A stretch of 64,000 nucleotides of DNA from Solibacillus sp. R5-41 (GCF_002736105.1 NZ_CP024123.1:1418001-1482000); one strand, 5' to 3'; counted from the first letter of the stretch, positions 26,473-35,337 are shown. A program made the numbers and translations. The notes: generated by a model not told the origin, from the sequence alone.

Positions 26473-26606
26473 AGATTGTTGTTTAATTTTTGTTCAACTA
26501 TCGTGCCATTTTTTTAGTAAGACATATAGAATTAACGTTATCAGAATAATTGCGGAAGGATGTAGCCATTGTTAATTAATAAGTTCTAAATGAAAGTGGT
26601 GATGTT

Positions 26607-26963
26607 ATGACAAGATTTATTATGTTTTTTATCGCAATTGGACGTGTATTAGGCGGGTGCAGTCAAGATAAAATAAACGAGTCAACGAAACAGAGGGTTT
26701 ATAGCAGTTCGTGGGATGGTAATCCCATAATTATTAAACAAAGAAACAATAACGAAGATTACGAAACAGTAAATGAGATAACTGATACCGACAAAGCTGA
26801 AAAACTTATAAATGCTTTGAAAAATGCAGATTAGCAAGAGTATCTTAAAGTGGATATACGCCCCCCAGACTATCGTTTCTCTTGGAATTCATTTGAACAT
26901 GACGTTTGGATAAATCAGGAATCTGAGAGAATAGCACTTTCAATTTATGGACAATCAAATTAG
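26607..26963 (+). pseudogene. Lipoprotein of unknown function, interrupted by a nonsense codon
   Basis: The frame starts with MTRFIMFFIAIGRVLGGCSQ, a lipoprotein signal with lipobox LGGC. It is open to TAG at 26832-26834, then continues in the same frame as QEYLKVDIRPPDYRFSW to TAG at 26961. The intact relative at 62647-63054 has WENAKVQMEHPADYRF at the matching place. That suggests a tryptophan codon (TGG) became TAG here. The upstream part alone would be a 75-residue truncated lipoprotein. A GGTGAT ribosome site is weak. Confidence 0.75.
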
Positions 26964-27058
26964 ACGAATACATTTTTTCCAGGGAGTTTTTCTTTTAATA
27001 GACATATAAAATCGAACATATATAATATTACATGTAAACAAAAAGGAGGCGGGCTATC

Positions 27059-28051
27059 ATGGTTTACCAAGCAGATCAAACTCGATATGACAATATGAAA
27101 TACAATCGAAGCGGACATTCCGGTCTTCAGCTTCCAGCCATATCACTGGGCTTATGGCATAATTTTGGTGGTGTTGATACATTTGAAAATGGCCGTGCCA
27201 TGCTTAGAAGAGCATTCGATTTAGGTATTACACATTTTGACTTAGCTAATAATTATGGCCCACCGGCAGGATCAGCCGAAGAAATGTTTGGCAGGATGCT
27301 AAAAACAGATTTTGCTCCATACCGGGATGAAATGATCATTTCATCAAAAGCAGGGTACTATATGTGGCCTGGCCCTTATGGAGAATGGGGGTCAAGGAAA
27401 TATCTCATTTCAAGTCTAGACCAAAGCCTACAGCGAATGGGGTTGGATTATGTTGATATTTTCTATTCACATAGACCTGATCCAAACACGCCACTTGAAG
27501 AAACGATGGGTGCATTAGACTCAATTGTTCGCCAGGGTAAAGCATTATATGTTGGAATTTCAAACTACAGTGAGGAACAAACAGATGAAGCAATCAAAAT
27601 ATTGAATCAATTAGGTACTCCTCTTGTCATTCATCAACCTAGCTATTCGATGCTGAATCGATGGATTGAAGATGGCTTGCAAGATGTTTTGCAGGAAAAC
27701 GGTGTCGGTTCGATCGCCTTTTGTCCATTAGCACAAGGATTGTTAACCAATAAATACTTGCATGGAATTCCTACTGATTCTAGAGCAGCAAAATCAACAG
27801 GCGCATTGGGTAATGATCAAGTAACGGAAGTTGTAATTAATCGTGTCCAGCAGTTAAATGAAATCGCTGTAGAACGTGGTCAAAACCTGGCACAAATGGC
27901 CCTAGCATGGGTTTTAAGAGGTGGTAAAGTTACATCCGCATTGATCGGTGCAAGTCGTGTAAGCCAAATTGAAGAAAACGTTGCAGCATTAAATAATCTA
28001 GCTTTCTCTGAAGAAGAATTGAATCATATTGAAGATATCCTAAAAAACTAA
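27059..28051 (+). CDS. Aldo/keto reductase, L-glyceraldehyde-3-phosphate reductase type
   Basis: A 330-residue NADPH-dependent aldo/keto reductase of the YghZ/Gpr group. The N-terminal NRSGHSGLQLPAISLGLWHNF is typical. The catalytic tetrad is visible: Asp in FDLANNYG, Tyr in the same motif, Lys in ISSKAGYYMWPG, and His in YSHRPDP. The C-terminal GASRVSQIEENVAAL binds the cofactor. Probable role is detoxification of L-glyceraldehyde-3-phosphate or methylglyoxal. AAGGAGG precedes ATG; a terminator follows. Confidence 0.92.
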   Translation: MVYQADQTRYDNMKYNRSGHSGLQLPAISLGLWHNFGGVDTFENGRAMLRRAFDLGITHFDLANNYGPPAGSAEEMFGRMLKTDFAPYRDEMIISSKAGYYMWPGPYGEWGSRKYLISSLDQSLQRMGLDYVDIFYSHRPDPNTPLEETMGALDSIVRQGKALYVGISNYSEEQTDEAIKILNQLGTPLVIHQPSYSMLNRWIEDGLQDVLQENGVGSIAFCPLAQGLLTNKYLHGIPTDSRAAKSTGALGNDQVTEVVINRVQQLNEIAVERGQNLAQMALAWVLRGGKVTSALIGASRVSQIEENVAALNNLAFSEEELNHIEDILKN

Positions 28052-28060
28052 AACTCAAGT

Positions 28061-28092
28061 AGCCTTCCTGATGCATCAAGGCAGGCTTTTTT
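28061..28092 (+). terminator. Terminator after the aldo/keto reductase
   Basis: AGCCTTCCTG and CAAGGCAGGCT form an imperfect stem with the loop ATGCAT, followed by seven Ts. Confidence 0.7.
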
Positions 28093-28183
28093 TGTGCCTT
28101 AATTCGTTAATCCGATTTGCAATAGTATCTATTTTGTAGTGGATAAACCCAATTTATTAATTTGAATTAAATAATAATCAACC

Positions 28184-28206
28184 TGAATTGAATTGAATTG
28201 AATTGA
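28184..28206. repeat. Short tandem repeat (GAATT)n
   Basis: About four and a half head-to-tail copies of GAATT lie in a 400-base gap otherwise without genes. Confidence 0.6.
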
Positions 28207-28274
28207 GTTTGTGAAGAATTATACTTAAACAAAAGGGTGCTTTAGTTTAATAAAGTAATAGTAGAAGATTGATA

Positions 28275-28311
28275 AGAAAAAAGGACTCGATTCCTTTAAA
28301 TAGGAATCGAG
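28275..28311 (-). terminator. Terminator of the membrane-anchored minus-strand gene
   Basis: CTCGATTCC and GGAATCGAG form a 9-bp perfect stem; on the minus strand it is followed by CCTTTTTTC. It lies about 160 bases past the stop at 28470. Confidence 0.7.
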
Positions 28312-28469
28312 CCTATATAATAAAACCCACCAGCACCAATGTGTTGCTACATACACTCGAAACATTGTGAGGCTGTCGAGTGGTTGGAGTTAGTGGAAGT
28401 AAATAAAAAATAGCTGTGTTGAAAATCCTTATGTGAATCTCAGCCTCTCAGCCTTTTAAATGGCTAGTT

Positions 28470-28889
28470 TTATTTATTCAATTCCTTATATAAAACATAT
28501 TTTAAAGCAGAAATTTCATCTTCAGACAGTTTACCTTCAATTTCGGATAATACTTCATCCTTACTAATTGAACCGTTTTGCGCTTGTTCCTGAATATCAA
28601 GTAAACGATTAACGCCCACTTTTTTTATTAACACACGTGTCGCTTCTTCCTTAGTTTGGAAGGGAAGAGTATCCGGATTTGTAGTTGCTGCCTCGCTTAC
28701 AATTTCTTGAACCTTCGAATCGTTCTTGATATAGGATTTTACTTCTTCTAGATTTTCGTCATCTAAAGTAGATTCCACTTTTTCGATTATTTTTTCGGAA
28801 GCAATATTTGTCCCAAAATGCCACACAGCATAGCCAGCTGCTCCGAGTAAAACAAGAATTATTGCGGTAATTGTTAAAAACTTTTTCAT
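28470..28889 (-). CDS. Membrane-anchored protein of unknown function
   Basis: A 139-residue protein with one N-terminal membrane helix (LTITAIILVLLGAAGYAVWHF) and an acidic, helical extracellular part. The start MKKFLTITA at 28889 has AGGAGTGAG just upstream; a frame starting 16 codons earlier has no such site. No catalytic motif is visible. It is monocistronic. Similar unnamed proteins occur in Bacillus, but I cannot assign a role. Confidence 0.7.
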   Translation of the reverse strand: MKKFLTITAIILVLLGAAGYAVWHFGTNIASEKIIEKVESTLDDENLEEVKSYIKNDSKVQEIVSEAATTNPDTLPFQTKEEATRVLIKKVGVNRLLDIQEQAQNGSISKDEVLSEIEGKLSEDEISALKYVLYKELNK

Positions 28890-29050
28890 CAACTCACTCC
28901 TGACACTTTGAATATAGCACAACTTCTCAAAAACCACTAAGAAAAGATGTTTTCTATAATTGGTTTAATTACAATTAATTGCGAACCCAGAGCAGATAAG
29001 TTTTCACCCTAATATATAGATAGCATACGTCTATATTTCCATCTTGGTAC

Positions 29051-29242
29051 TTGTTTCACAATCGAGCGCGATTATTTAATTTTAAAGAGTATATCAAAGC
29101 TATTATTATAGGATTTCAAAAATATCTTCAACAACTTAAAAAGGAAGGAATATTACCTTTAAAAACTCAAGAATTTGCTCATCCATTAGGTGATGAAGTA
29201 TTAAATACTTTTTATAATTTCTCATCACTTTTAAACCGTTAA
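29051..29242 (+). pseudogene. 3' fragment of an unrecognised gene
   Basis: A 63-residue frame containing KYLQQLKKEGILPLKTQEF and AHPLGDEVLNTFYNFSSLL. Composition is strongly protein-like, but there is no ribosome site. The frame begins within a repeat module D (CACAATCGAGCGCGATT), so the 5' part of the gene seems to be lost. Family not recognised. Confidence 0.4.
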
Positions 29243-29262
29243 TTTTATAAAACTATTTACGT

Positions 29263-29352
29263 TGTTCAACTAACGGGGCTTTAGCAGAACAAGGCTGCCT
29301 TTTAGGGAAGCTTTTGCTTCTTAAACTAACAGGGAAGTTTGGTTGAAGAGTA
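29263..29352. repeat. Intergenic palindromic repeat, tandem A modules (copy 5)
   Basis: GTTCAACTAACGGGGC, TTTAGCAGAACAAGG, CTGCCTTTTAGGGAAGC, then TTAAACTAACAGGGAAG and GGTTGAAGAG: two A modules around a short spacer hairpin. A near-identical arrangement lies at 33683. Confidence 0.75.
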
Positions 29353-29356
29353 AACT

Positions 29357-29563
29357 ATGGAATATTTATTTACGGGAAATTCATTTGTTAATGATGGCAT
29401 AACATTTATATTTGGTTTAATTTTCCTGATACTTTCTTTTGTTCTATCCTTGTATAGTAAAAAAGATAAATTCGGAAGGATTTCGTTGTATATTTTTCCA
29501 GTGTTGTTGGTTATTTATTTATTATTCTTTGTGGTTATGTCTTTATTTTGGAACCAACCGTGA
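29357..29563 (+). CDS. Small membrane protein
   Basis: A 68-residue protein with two hydrophobic segments (GITFIFGLIFLILSFVLSLY and LYIFPVLLVIYLLFFVVMSL) joined by a short basic loop KKDKFGR. The ribosome site is poor (TTGAAGAG). It may be a genuine small membrane protein; function unknown. Confidence 0.4.
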   Translation: MEYLFTGNSFVNDGITFIFGLIFLILSFVLSLYSKKDKFGRISLYIFPVLLVIYLLFFVVMSLFWNQP

Positions 29564-29569
29564 TGATAT

Positions 29570-29628
29570 AAAACTAACGGGGGCTTTCTTATTGAACTAA
29601 CGCAGCAGGTTAGTTCAATAAGAGTGTA
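29570..29628. repeat. Intergenic palindromic repeat, tandem A modules (copy 6)
   Basis: AAACTAACGGGGGC directly followed by TTCTTATTGAACTAACGCAG and GGTTAGTTCAATAAGAG. Confidence 0.75.
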
Positions 29629-29662
29629 AAAGTTAGTCAGGATTTAAAAGGAGAGAGTGAAA

Positions 29663-29776
29663 ATGAGCTTAGCAAGTTATATTGGATGTAATGTAGAAAT
29701 CCCCGTGAGTGATGAAGAGTCAGACAATTTAATTATTATTGGATATTGTGCTTCGGTAGAAGAAATTTTAGTATAA
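29663..29776 (+). pseudogene. N-terminal fragment of an unrecognised gene
   Basis: A 37-residue ORF starting MSLASYIGCNVEIPVSDEES with a strong AAAAGGAGAG ribosome site. It stops at GYCASVEEILV. The start looks authentic but the protein looks cut short, and nothing downstream continues it. A D module of the repeat family follows at 29836-29850. Confidence 0.45.
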
Positions 29777-29864
29777 CATGATTCTTTTGCTGCACAGTAC
29801 AACGATACTCTGCAATAGAAAATGCTCATCCATAATCGGGCGCGATTGTGAAACATAAAATAAA

Positions 29865-29915
29865 AGGGATGCTACATATTAGCCATGTATAATATGTAGC
29901 ATCCCTGATTTTTTC
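29865..29915. terminator. Strong bidirectional terminator
   Basis: AGGGATGCTACATATT and AATATGTAGCATCCCT form a perfect 16-bp stem with a 10-base loop. A T run follows on the plus strand (TTTTTT, 29910-29915) and an A run precedes it, so it may also serve the minus-strand DUF4261 gene. Confidence 0.85.
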
Positions 29916-30095
29916 GATTTGGACCTTGATAACGTATTATAACCAAGATTATCTAAGGGGCACCATTAATAAAGTCTAAGCATCAGAAACAAATTTTGAT
30001 AAAACTAGTAATCAAGGGTTAAAACCGTTGAAATTAGGCCCCGCACTATTGGTTGTATTGAAAGGACCTACACCACTATATACCCAAAGGAGCAA

Positions 30096-31001
30096 CTATT
30101 CTCCAGACCCACCCTGGTGACCTGCATAGTTGCCCTCACCGGGATCAAGATCAATGACTATGCGGTGCGGAACAGCCAATGCATATTGATGCTCGCAGCG
30201 CCAACGCATCTCCTCTGTAAAACCCATCATTTCTCCATCTGTAATAATATCACCTTGATTAAACAAATAATAAGCAAAGTTAGTCAAGCAGTCTGCAACC
30301 TCATTGGTATCCATATCATAGAAGTGGCATTGCACATCAGGAATGCCTAGTGCAGCAAGCCCAATGGAATCCATGAGACCTTCCTGGCGTTCACTGCCAG
30401 TACCCTCAACATTGTAGAATCGAATGTTCAATGCTCCATACAACATTTCGCCCTCATCAATAGCGGCCAAAAACACGGATGGCTCGACCAACTTATTGCT
30501 TTCTCTAAAATAAATCGCAGCGCAAGGGACCGTTTCCACTATTGCACGAAGAACATTCGTATGTAACTCCAATCTTTTTTTGGGCTCCAGTCCAGATGCC
30601 ATCATATCGACAAGTAACAACGCGTGACTACACTCTTGCAACGTTTGGCCTGCTTCATTCCAATGCCAACTTTGCTGCAAAGCGGCTTCGTAATCAGATA
30701 TCGGACCTACATTCATGCCAGTAAGCGTTGTTTGTGCAGGAAATTCTCCTTCTGCATATTTCACCATATAATTCAAATGAAAGAAGTGAAGCATTTCGCC
30801 TTTCTCATGTTGCTCATAGGGCTCCCATACTGCCAGCGACCCACTCTTTTCATTTTGTGGTCGATCTGTTTTCCCCATGTATTGTTCTATCTTGCTGTAG
30901 AGTAGTTCGCGGTTCACTACTGGCTTTTCTTTAAACAGCAGTTCAATAGCATAAACTCTAGCAAATCCGAAGTCTTTCTCCTGCTCTATGATTTCATTCA
31001 T
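30096..31001 (-). CDS. DUF4261 domain-containing protein
   Basis: A 301-residue cytosolic acidic protein resembling the DUF4261 family. Landmarks are HALLLVDMMASGLEPKKRLELH in the middle, CAAIYFRESNKLVEP, and the C-terminal GYPD-like region FNQGDIITDGEMMGF; function unknown. The start at 31001 (MNEIIEQEKDFGFARVY) has GGAGAG 7 bases upstream; the frame extends 13 codons earlier without a ribosome site. After its TAG the same frame stays open for about 30 codons, including VYSGVGPFNTTNSAG, which may be chance or an eroded tail. Confidence 0.65.
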   Translation of the reverse strand: MNEIIEQEKDFGFARVYAIELLFKEKPVVNRELLYSKIEQYMGKTDRPQNEKSGSLAVWEPYEQHEKGEMLHFFHLNYMVKYAEGEFPAQTTLTGMNVGPISDYEAALQQSWHWNEAGQTLQECSHALLLVDMMASGLEPKKRLELHTNVLRAIVETVPCAAIYFRESNKLVEPSVFLAAIDEGEMLYGALNIRFYNVEGTGSERQEGLMDSIGLAALGIPDVQCHFYDMDTNEVADCLTNFAYYLFNQGDIITDGEMMGFTEEMRWRCEHQYALAVPHRIVIDLDPGEGNYAGHQGGSGE

Positions 31002-31238
31002 AAGGCACTCTCCTTCATTCTGTATTGTTTTCTTAATCATATATTGATGTGTTCATCAACTTCATCAAGAATACACGAAAGATTACCAACCGCCCATCAT
31101 ACCTTTTTCCTATAATTGCCAATTGTGAGTGTCTATATGTTTTACATCTTTCAATTTTTTATATAAAAAAATGATTGAGTTTAACATACGGAGTTATACA
31201 GTTTGTAAAAAAGATGTACCGTTTTTAATAAAGTTGCA

Positions 31239-31263
31239 TCGTTTCACCCCTTTGGATATGATT
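31239..31263. promoter_or_regulatory. Hairpin upstream of a short ORF
   Basis: CCTTTGGATA and TATCCAAAGG form a 10-bp perfect stem whose right arm overlaps the AAAGGAG ribosome site of the ORF at 31283. It could mask translation, or be a terminator of other origin. Confidence 0.4.
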
Positions 31264-31282
31264 ATCCAAAGGAGTGTTTTAA

Positions 31283-31378
31283 TTGAAAAATAAATCTATT
31301 TCATTAAGAAATAAAACCCAAACTCATGCAAAGCCTTTATTTAGAAAAGCGATACTTTGCATGGGGAAAAATATTTAA
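31283..31378 (+). CDS. Possible small ORF or leader peptide
   Basis: A 31-codon ORF from TTG with AAAGGAG 8 bases upstream; the peptide is basic (KNKSISLRNKTQTHAKPLFR...). It lies 74 bases before the CD3324-like gene. Real translation is uncertain. It could be a leader or a decayed gene start. Confidence 0.3.
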   Translation: MKNKSISLRNKTQTHAKPLFRKAILCMGKNI

Positions 31379-31451
31379 TCGCTAGATAATATTTCTAATA
31401 TTTTGGCTTTGCACCTTATTTATGTTAAATCGAAATAAGGAGCGAGCAAAT

Positions 31452-31727
31452 TTGAATTATATAAATGCTACAAAAGTATTGCCAAAAGAGCTATTGATAG
31501 AAGTTCAAAAATATATACAAGGGGAAATTTTATATATTCCAATTCAACAAACCACACGAAAAAAATGGGGTTCTGTTAGTGGTATACAAAAGCAACTGAA
31601 TCATCGAAATCAAAACATTCGAGAAAACTTTGAGATTGGAATGAACATCCAAGAATTATCTGAAAAGTATTTTTTATCAGTTGAAACAATCAAAAAAATT
31701 GTTTATGCAAAAAGAGAAATAAAATAA
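31452..31727 (+). CDS. CD3324-like helix-turn-helix protein
   Basis: A 91-residue protein of the Mor-like/CD3324 group: NYINATKVLPKELLIEVQKY, then an IPIQQTTRKKWG segment, then a C-terminal helix-turn-helix (NIQELSEKYFLSVETIKKIV). It probably binds DNA as a small regulator. The TTG start at 31452 is chosen because AAGGAG lies at correct spacing; the ATG at 31422 lacks a ribosome site. A terminator follows at once. Confidence 0.75.
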   Translation: MNYINATKVLPKELLIEVQKYIQGEILYIPIQQTTRKKWGSVSGIQKQLNHRNQNIRENFEIGMNIQELSEKYFLSVETIKKIVYAKREIK

Positions 31728-31733
31728 ATGATA

Positions 31734-31786
31734 TGGCTAGTCTGGGGAATTATTAAAATAATACACCAGTTAGCCTTTTTGTTTTT
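31734..31786 (+). terminator. Terminator after the CD3324-like gene
   Basis: GGCTAGTCTGG and CCAGTTAGCC pair with mismatches around AATTATTAAAATAATAC and are followed by TTTTTG and seven further Ts. Confidence 0.7.
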
Positions 31787-31960
31787 TTTAAAATCTAATA
31801 GATGATGTCTAATTACAAATCAGTATGGGTAAAAAGTATTGTTAGGTATTAAATGTTTCATTACTATTCTTTATCTATCTTTACTAATAATTATAATATA
31901 ATCTTTAAAACAAGTAATGATTGTTCAGTGTTTTAATAAATAATTGATGGAGGAAGAAAC

Positions 31961-32647
31961 ATGAAGATAATAGAACTACCAATTGAATTTGAATTTAATG
32001 GACAAAAAAATTACATTTACCCTAGCTTAATTATATTGAATAATGATTTAACCTTGGTCGATACAGGGTATGCAAATTTTATAACTTTAATTGAAAATGA
32101 AATTTTAAAAAGTGGATATAAAATGATGAATTTAAAGAATATTATCATTACTCACTATGATGATGATCATATAGGTTCCTTATATGATTTCAAAGAAAAG
32201 TATCCTTGGATTAACATTATAGCTATTGAAATTGAATCAAAATACATTAGTGGTGAAATGAAGTCAGAGAGATTGATTCAAGCCGAAGAAATGCTAAAGA
32301 CTATGTCGAATAGCGAAGTCGATTTTGGTAATTGGTTTATACAGCAATTAAAGAATTTGAAGCATATTTCAGTTGATGAAAAGGTTCATGATGGTGATAT
32401 GATTTTAGATGACAAATGTAGGGTAATAGCAACACCGGGGCATACTTCAGGGCATATTTCATTGTATTTCCCCAGTTTGAATAGCGTAATTACGGGTGAT
32501 GCCGCTGTTAATGAAAAACAGGAATTGATTATTGCGAATCCAAACTTTTGTCTAGATGTCGATAATGGACAGCAGTCTTTAAGAAAGATAAAAAATCTTA
32601 AAGCTGAAACTTACTATTGTTATCATGGTGGGAAATTTTCTTTATAA
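31961..32647 (+). CDS. MBL-fold metallohydrolase
   Basis: A 228-residue metallo-beta-lactamase-fold hydrolase. Motifs: ITHYDDDHIGS near residue 64, ATPGHTSGHISLYF near 151, TGDAAVN near 175, and CYHGGKF at the end. It shares architecture with the protein at 24465-25103 but sequences differ outside the motifs. The start follows GGAGGAAG. A serine hydrolase gene follows 62 bases later; the pair may be co-transcribed. Confidence 0.87.
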   Translation: MKIIELPIEFEFNGQKNYIYPSLIILNNDLTLVDTGYANFITLIENEILKSGYKMMNLKNIIITHYDDDHIGSLYDFKEKYPWINIIAIEIESKYISGEMKSERLIQAEEMLKTMSNSEVDFGNWFIQQLKNLKHISVDEKVHDGDMILDDKCRVIATPGHTSGHISLYFPSLNSVITGDAAVNEKQELIIANPNFCLDVDNGQQSLRKIKNLKAETYYCYHGGKFSL

Positions 32648-32709
32648 TTGGAGCTAATTATAAAAGCTCTCGAATTTAACAATTTTTGTTTTTGGAAAGG
32701 GTTAGAGAT

Positions 32710-33636
32710 ATGAGTAAAATATCTTTTTTTGAGTTCGAAAAGAAACTTAAAAGTATTAGAATTGAAGCTTTTGTCATCTATAAAGGGAATACACGGATTT
32801 ACGAATACTTGAAAAATAAAAAGGTCGTAGAAAAGCCGTCAAAGGTTTATTCCATTACAAAGAGCATTGTTTCTATATTAATTGGGATTATGGTAGATAA
32901 AGGAATAATAAAAAATATTCATGAACCCATTCAAAACTATTTTCCAGAAATAGTAGAGTTTAATGATCCGCAAAAGAAAGAAATTACAATATTTCATTTG
33001 CTGACCATGACTTCGGGGTTAAAAGTAGGAAATTTCCAAGGATCAAAAAATTGGGTTAAATTCATACTAGGACAACCGATGATACATAAACCAGGTTCAA
33101 CCTTTCAATATAATTCTGGAGACTCTCATTTACTAAGTGCGATAATACAAAAAATTTCTGGGATTTCCACCGCTTCATTTGCTGAAAAATATTTATTCTG
33201 TCCATTAGGGATAAATAAATACACTTGGCAAAGGGACCCACAAGGAATTCACGGGGGTGGTTTTAGTATTTCATTAAATTTAGAGGATATGGTGAAGATT
33301 GGATTGTTATTTTTAAACGAAGGACGATTTAATTCAAATCAGGTGATTTCATCCAACTGGATCATTCAGGCAAAAAGACCATATAAACAAACTATTACCA
33401 CAAAAGAAGGAACATTTGGATATGGATATCAGCTATGGACTTATGAAAATACTAATACTAACACCCCGATTGATTATTACTATGCTAATGGCATATTTGG
33501 ACAATATATATTTATTGTTCCGAAGTTAAATATTATGGCGGTGGTAAAAAGTCAACTACGAAATGACCAGCAATCTGCACCGGGACTCATTTTCGAAGAG
33601 CTATTAGGTAGTTGGCAGGATGAGGGAGATATATGA
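32710..33636 (+). CDS. Serine hydrolase, beta-lactamase-like fold
   Basis: A 308-residue class C beta-lactamase-like protein. SxxK is SITKS (about residue 56 in KVYSITKSIVSILIG). LLTMTSGLK and the YxN motif YNSGDSHLLSAI (about 137) are clear, and a HGGGF segment lies near 180. No signal peptide. The start MSKISFFEFE at 32710 follows GAAAGGG; the longer frame from 32686 does not. Distantly related to 12967-13971. Substrate unknown. Confidence 0.85.
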   Translation: MSKISFFEFEKKLKSIRIEAFVIYKGNTRIYEYLKNKKVVEKPSKVYSITKSIVSILIGIMVDKGIIKNIHEPIQNYFPEIVEFNDPQKKEITIFHLLTMTSGLKVGNFQGSKNWVKFILGQPMIHKPGSTFQYNSGDSHLLSAIIQKISGISTASFAEKYLFCPLGINKYTWQRDPQGIHGGGFSISLNLEDMVKIGLLFLNEGRFNSNQVISSNWIIQAKRPYKQTITTKEGTFGYGYQLWTYENTNTNTPIDYYYANGIFGQYIFIVPKLNIMAVVKSQLRNDQQSAPGLIFEELLGSWQDEGDI

Positions 33637-33682
33637 GCAAGCCAAACTTTGGTTCCTCCTCTTCTGGTATCATACTAATTTC

Positions 33683-33774
33683 TTCTTAAACTAACGGGGT
33701 GCCTTAGCAAAACAAGGCTGCCTTTAGGTTAGCTTTTTCCTATTGAACTAACGGGGCAGGTTAGTTGAATAAGA
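33683..33774. repeat. Intergenic palindromic repeat, tandem A modules (copy 7)
   Basis: CTTAAACTAACGGGG, TGCCTTAGCAAAACAAGG, CTGCCTTTAGGTTAGC, then ATTGAACTAACGGGGCAG and GGTTAGTTGAATAAGAGGG. It mirrors the copy at 29263. Confidence 0.8.
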
Positions 33775-33927
33775 GGGTATTTTTGAAAGGTCATCGAATT
33801 AGTAAATATAAGGGAGTTATCCTATTAACAAGGTAGTTTAGTACAAGGAGATATTATTTACATGAATGGCATGTGGTGAAATCTGACTGTATATATTTTG
33901 AAAAAAGATTGAGAGGAGGGATGCAAA

Positions 33928-34704
33928 GTGGGGATTGATTTTCATAGCAAGAAAAGTAGTAGAACTTATACAACTCGAAACGCCGACAAATCATGGGTTG
34001 AGGCAATAAACAACCTTGTACCTATCGAAAAGATTCCTAAGGCTTTAGATATTGGATGTGGTGGAGGAATTTATTCTAAGGCGCTATCAGACATGGGAGT
34101 TGGTTCTGTTACAGGTGTCGATTTTTCCAAAGCTATAATTGAAGGTGCAAAAGAAAACTGTAAAGAATATAGAAACATCTCGTTTAAGCATGGAAATGCT
34201 TATGATACTGGCTTAGATAATAGCAGTTATAATTTATTGCTTGAAAGAGCTTTGATACATCATATTGAGGATTTACCAACCTGTATTAAAGAGGCATATA
34301 GAATGTTGCAGGATGACGGATTTTATATTGTTCAAGACCGGACCCCTGAAGATTGTTTATTAGAAGGTAATGAAAGCCATATCAGAGGGTATTTCTTTGA
34401 ACTTTTCCCAAGATTAGTTGAAAAAGAGACTAATCGCAGACACAATAGTCAATTTGTAATTGAAAAGCTTAAGGAAGCTGGATTTAGAGACATCGAAGAA
34501 GTTAAGTTATGGGAAATCAGAAAAGTGTATGATACTAAAGAACAATTACTAAATGATTTAAGTGAAAGAACAGGAAGAAGTATTTTACATGAATTAGACG
34601 ATAAGGAAATGAATTTATTAATAAATCATATAGATGCGTCAATAGCATCAGTTGATAACATAGTTGAAAGAGATAGATGGACAATTTGGAAGGCAGTGAA
34701 ATAA
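33928..34704 (+). CDS. Class I SAM-dependent methyltransferase
   Basis: A 258-residue methyltransferase. SAM-binding motif I is ALDIGCGGGIYSKAL near residue 38, followed by VTGVDFSKAIIEGA and LLLERALIHHIEDL. The C-terminal half (about 150-258) lacks a family signature I can name. The GTG start follows GAGAGGAGGG. Flanked by repeats on both sides; the substrate is unknown. Confidence 0.87.
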   Translation: MGIDFHSKKSSRTYTTRNADKSWVEAINNLVPIEKIPKALDIGCGGGIYSKALSDMGVGSVTGVDFSKAIIEGAKENCKEYRNISFKHGNAYDTGLDNSSYNLLLERALIHHIEDLPTCIKEAYRMLQDDGFYIVQDRTPEDCLLEGNESHIRGYFFELFPRLVEKETNRRHNSQFVIEKLKEAGFRDIEEVKLWEIRKVYDTKEQLLNDLSERTGRSILHELDDKEMNLLINHIDASIASVDNIVERDRWTIWKAVK

Positions 34705-34737
34705 TGGGTGCTTGATTTAGTTTGTGAAAAATTGTAT

Positions 34738-34822
34738 TTAAGCTAACGGGGGCTTTACTTGGAGATCATTGAGTTGCATAGGCAGCTCTTTTTTTCTTTA
34801 TTGATCTAACGGGGCAGGAGAG
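34738..34822. repeat. Intergenic palindromic repeat, modules A-C-A (copy 8)
   Basis: AAGCTAACGGGGGCTTTACTT, then GAGTTGCATAGGCAGCTC with seven Ts, then ATTGATCTAACGGGGCAGG. Confidence 0.8.
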
Positions 34823-34840
34823 TGAAGGAAGGGGAATTTT

Positions 34841-35173
34841 ATGAAGAGTAAAAGAATTTTATTGTCGGCTATAACAATTTCTGTTGCCTTTTTGATTGTT
34901 TTTTTAATTTATAATTCTTTTTCGTCTGTGTTAACTGTATCTGATTTTACTGTCACTGAAAAAGGGTATTCTAACGATAACAATGAAGCATGGATAAAGG
35001 GATTTAACCCCAATGCCCCAATGGGACATCAAGAAGAGATTAAAGTAATTGTTAGGGAACCAATGGTAATGAATTTAATTCAGAAAGATAAGACATACTT
35101 CGTAAGATACACGATAAAAAGAAATGATTTAATTTTTCTTAGTGATATTGAAACTATTGAGGATCACAAATAA
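34841..35173 (+). CDS. Membrane-anchored protein of unknown function
   Basis: A 110-residue protein with one N-terminal hydrophobic segment (ILLSAITISVAFLIVFLIY) and an extracellular domain of beta character (VSDFTVTEKGYS, IKVIVREPMVMNLI, TYFVRYTIKR). Its start has GGAAGGGGAA upstream. No family recognised; a single-pass anchor or uncleaved signal is likely. Confidence 0.6.
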   Translation: MKSKRILLSAITISVAFLIVFLIYNSFSSVLTVSDFTVTEKGYSNDNNEAWIKGFNPNAPMGHQEEIKVIVREPMVMNLIQKDKTYFVRYTIKRNDLIFLSDIETIEDHK

Positions 35174-35181
35174 GCTTAGTT

Positions 35182-35218
35182 CTTCAACTAACGGGGGCTT
35201 TAGTTAAAGAAACAAGGT
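35182..35218. repeat. Intergenic palindromic repeat, module A (copy 9)
   Basis: TTCTTCAACTAACGGGGGC and TTTAGTTAAAGAAACAAGG, an almost perfect inverted pair. Only an AT-rich spacer lies between it and the ktr stop. Confidence 0.8.
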
Positions 35219-35337
35219 GTAAGTAAAACTGCCCCGTTAGTAAAAAAGTGTCCCTGCTAATAGCATAAACACTCAGTTAGTTTAAAAAAAGAATTTATTA
35301 GAGCCTTTAATTAAGTATATAGGTCCCTAATTGAATG

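Noticed and set aside
30006-30095. Readthrough extension of the DUF4261 protein past its TAG (VYSGVGPFNTTNSAG)
   Set aside because: Open for only about 30 codons with no family match; not enough to claim stop-codon readthrough or a separate gene.
30624-30905. Plus-strand frames over the DUF4261 gene
   Set aside because: Antisense shadows; the minus frame has a ribosome site, length and family pattern.
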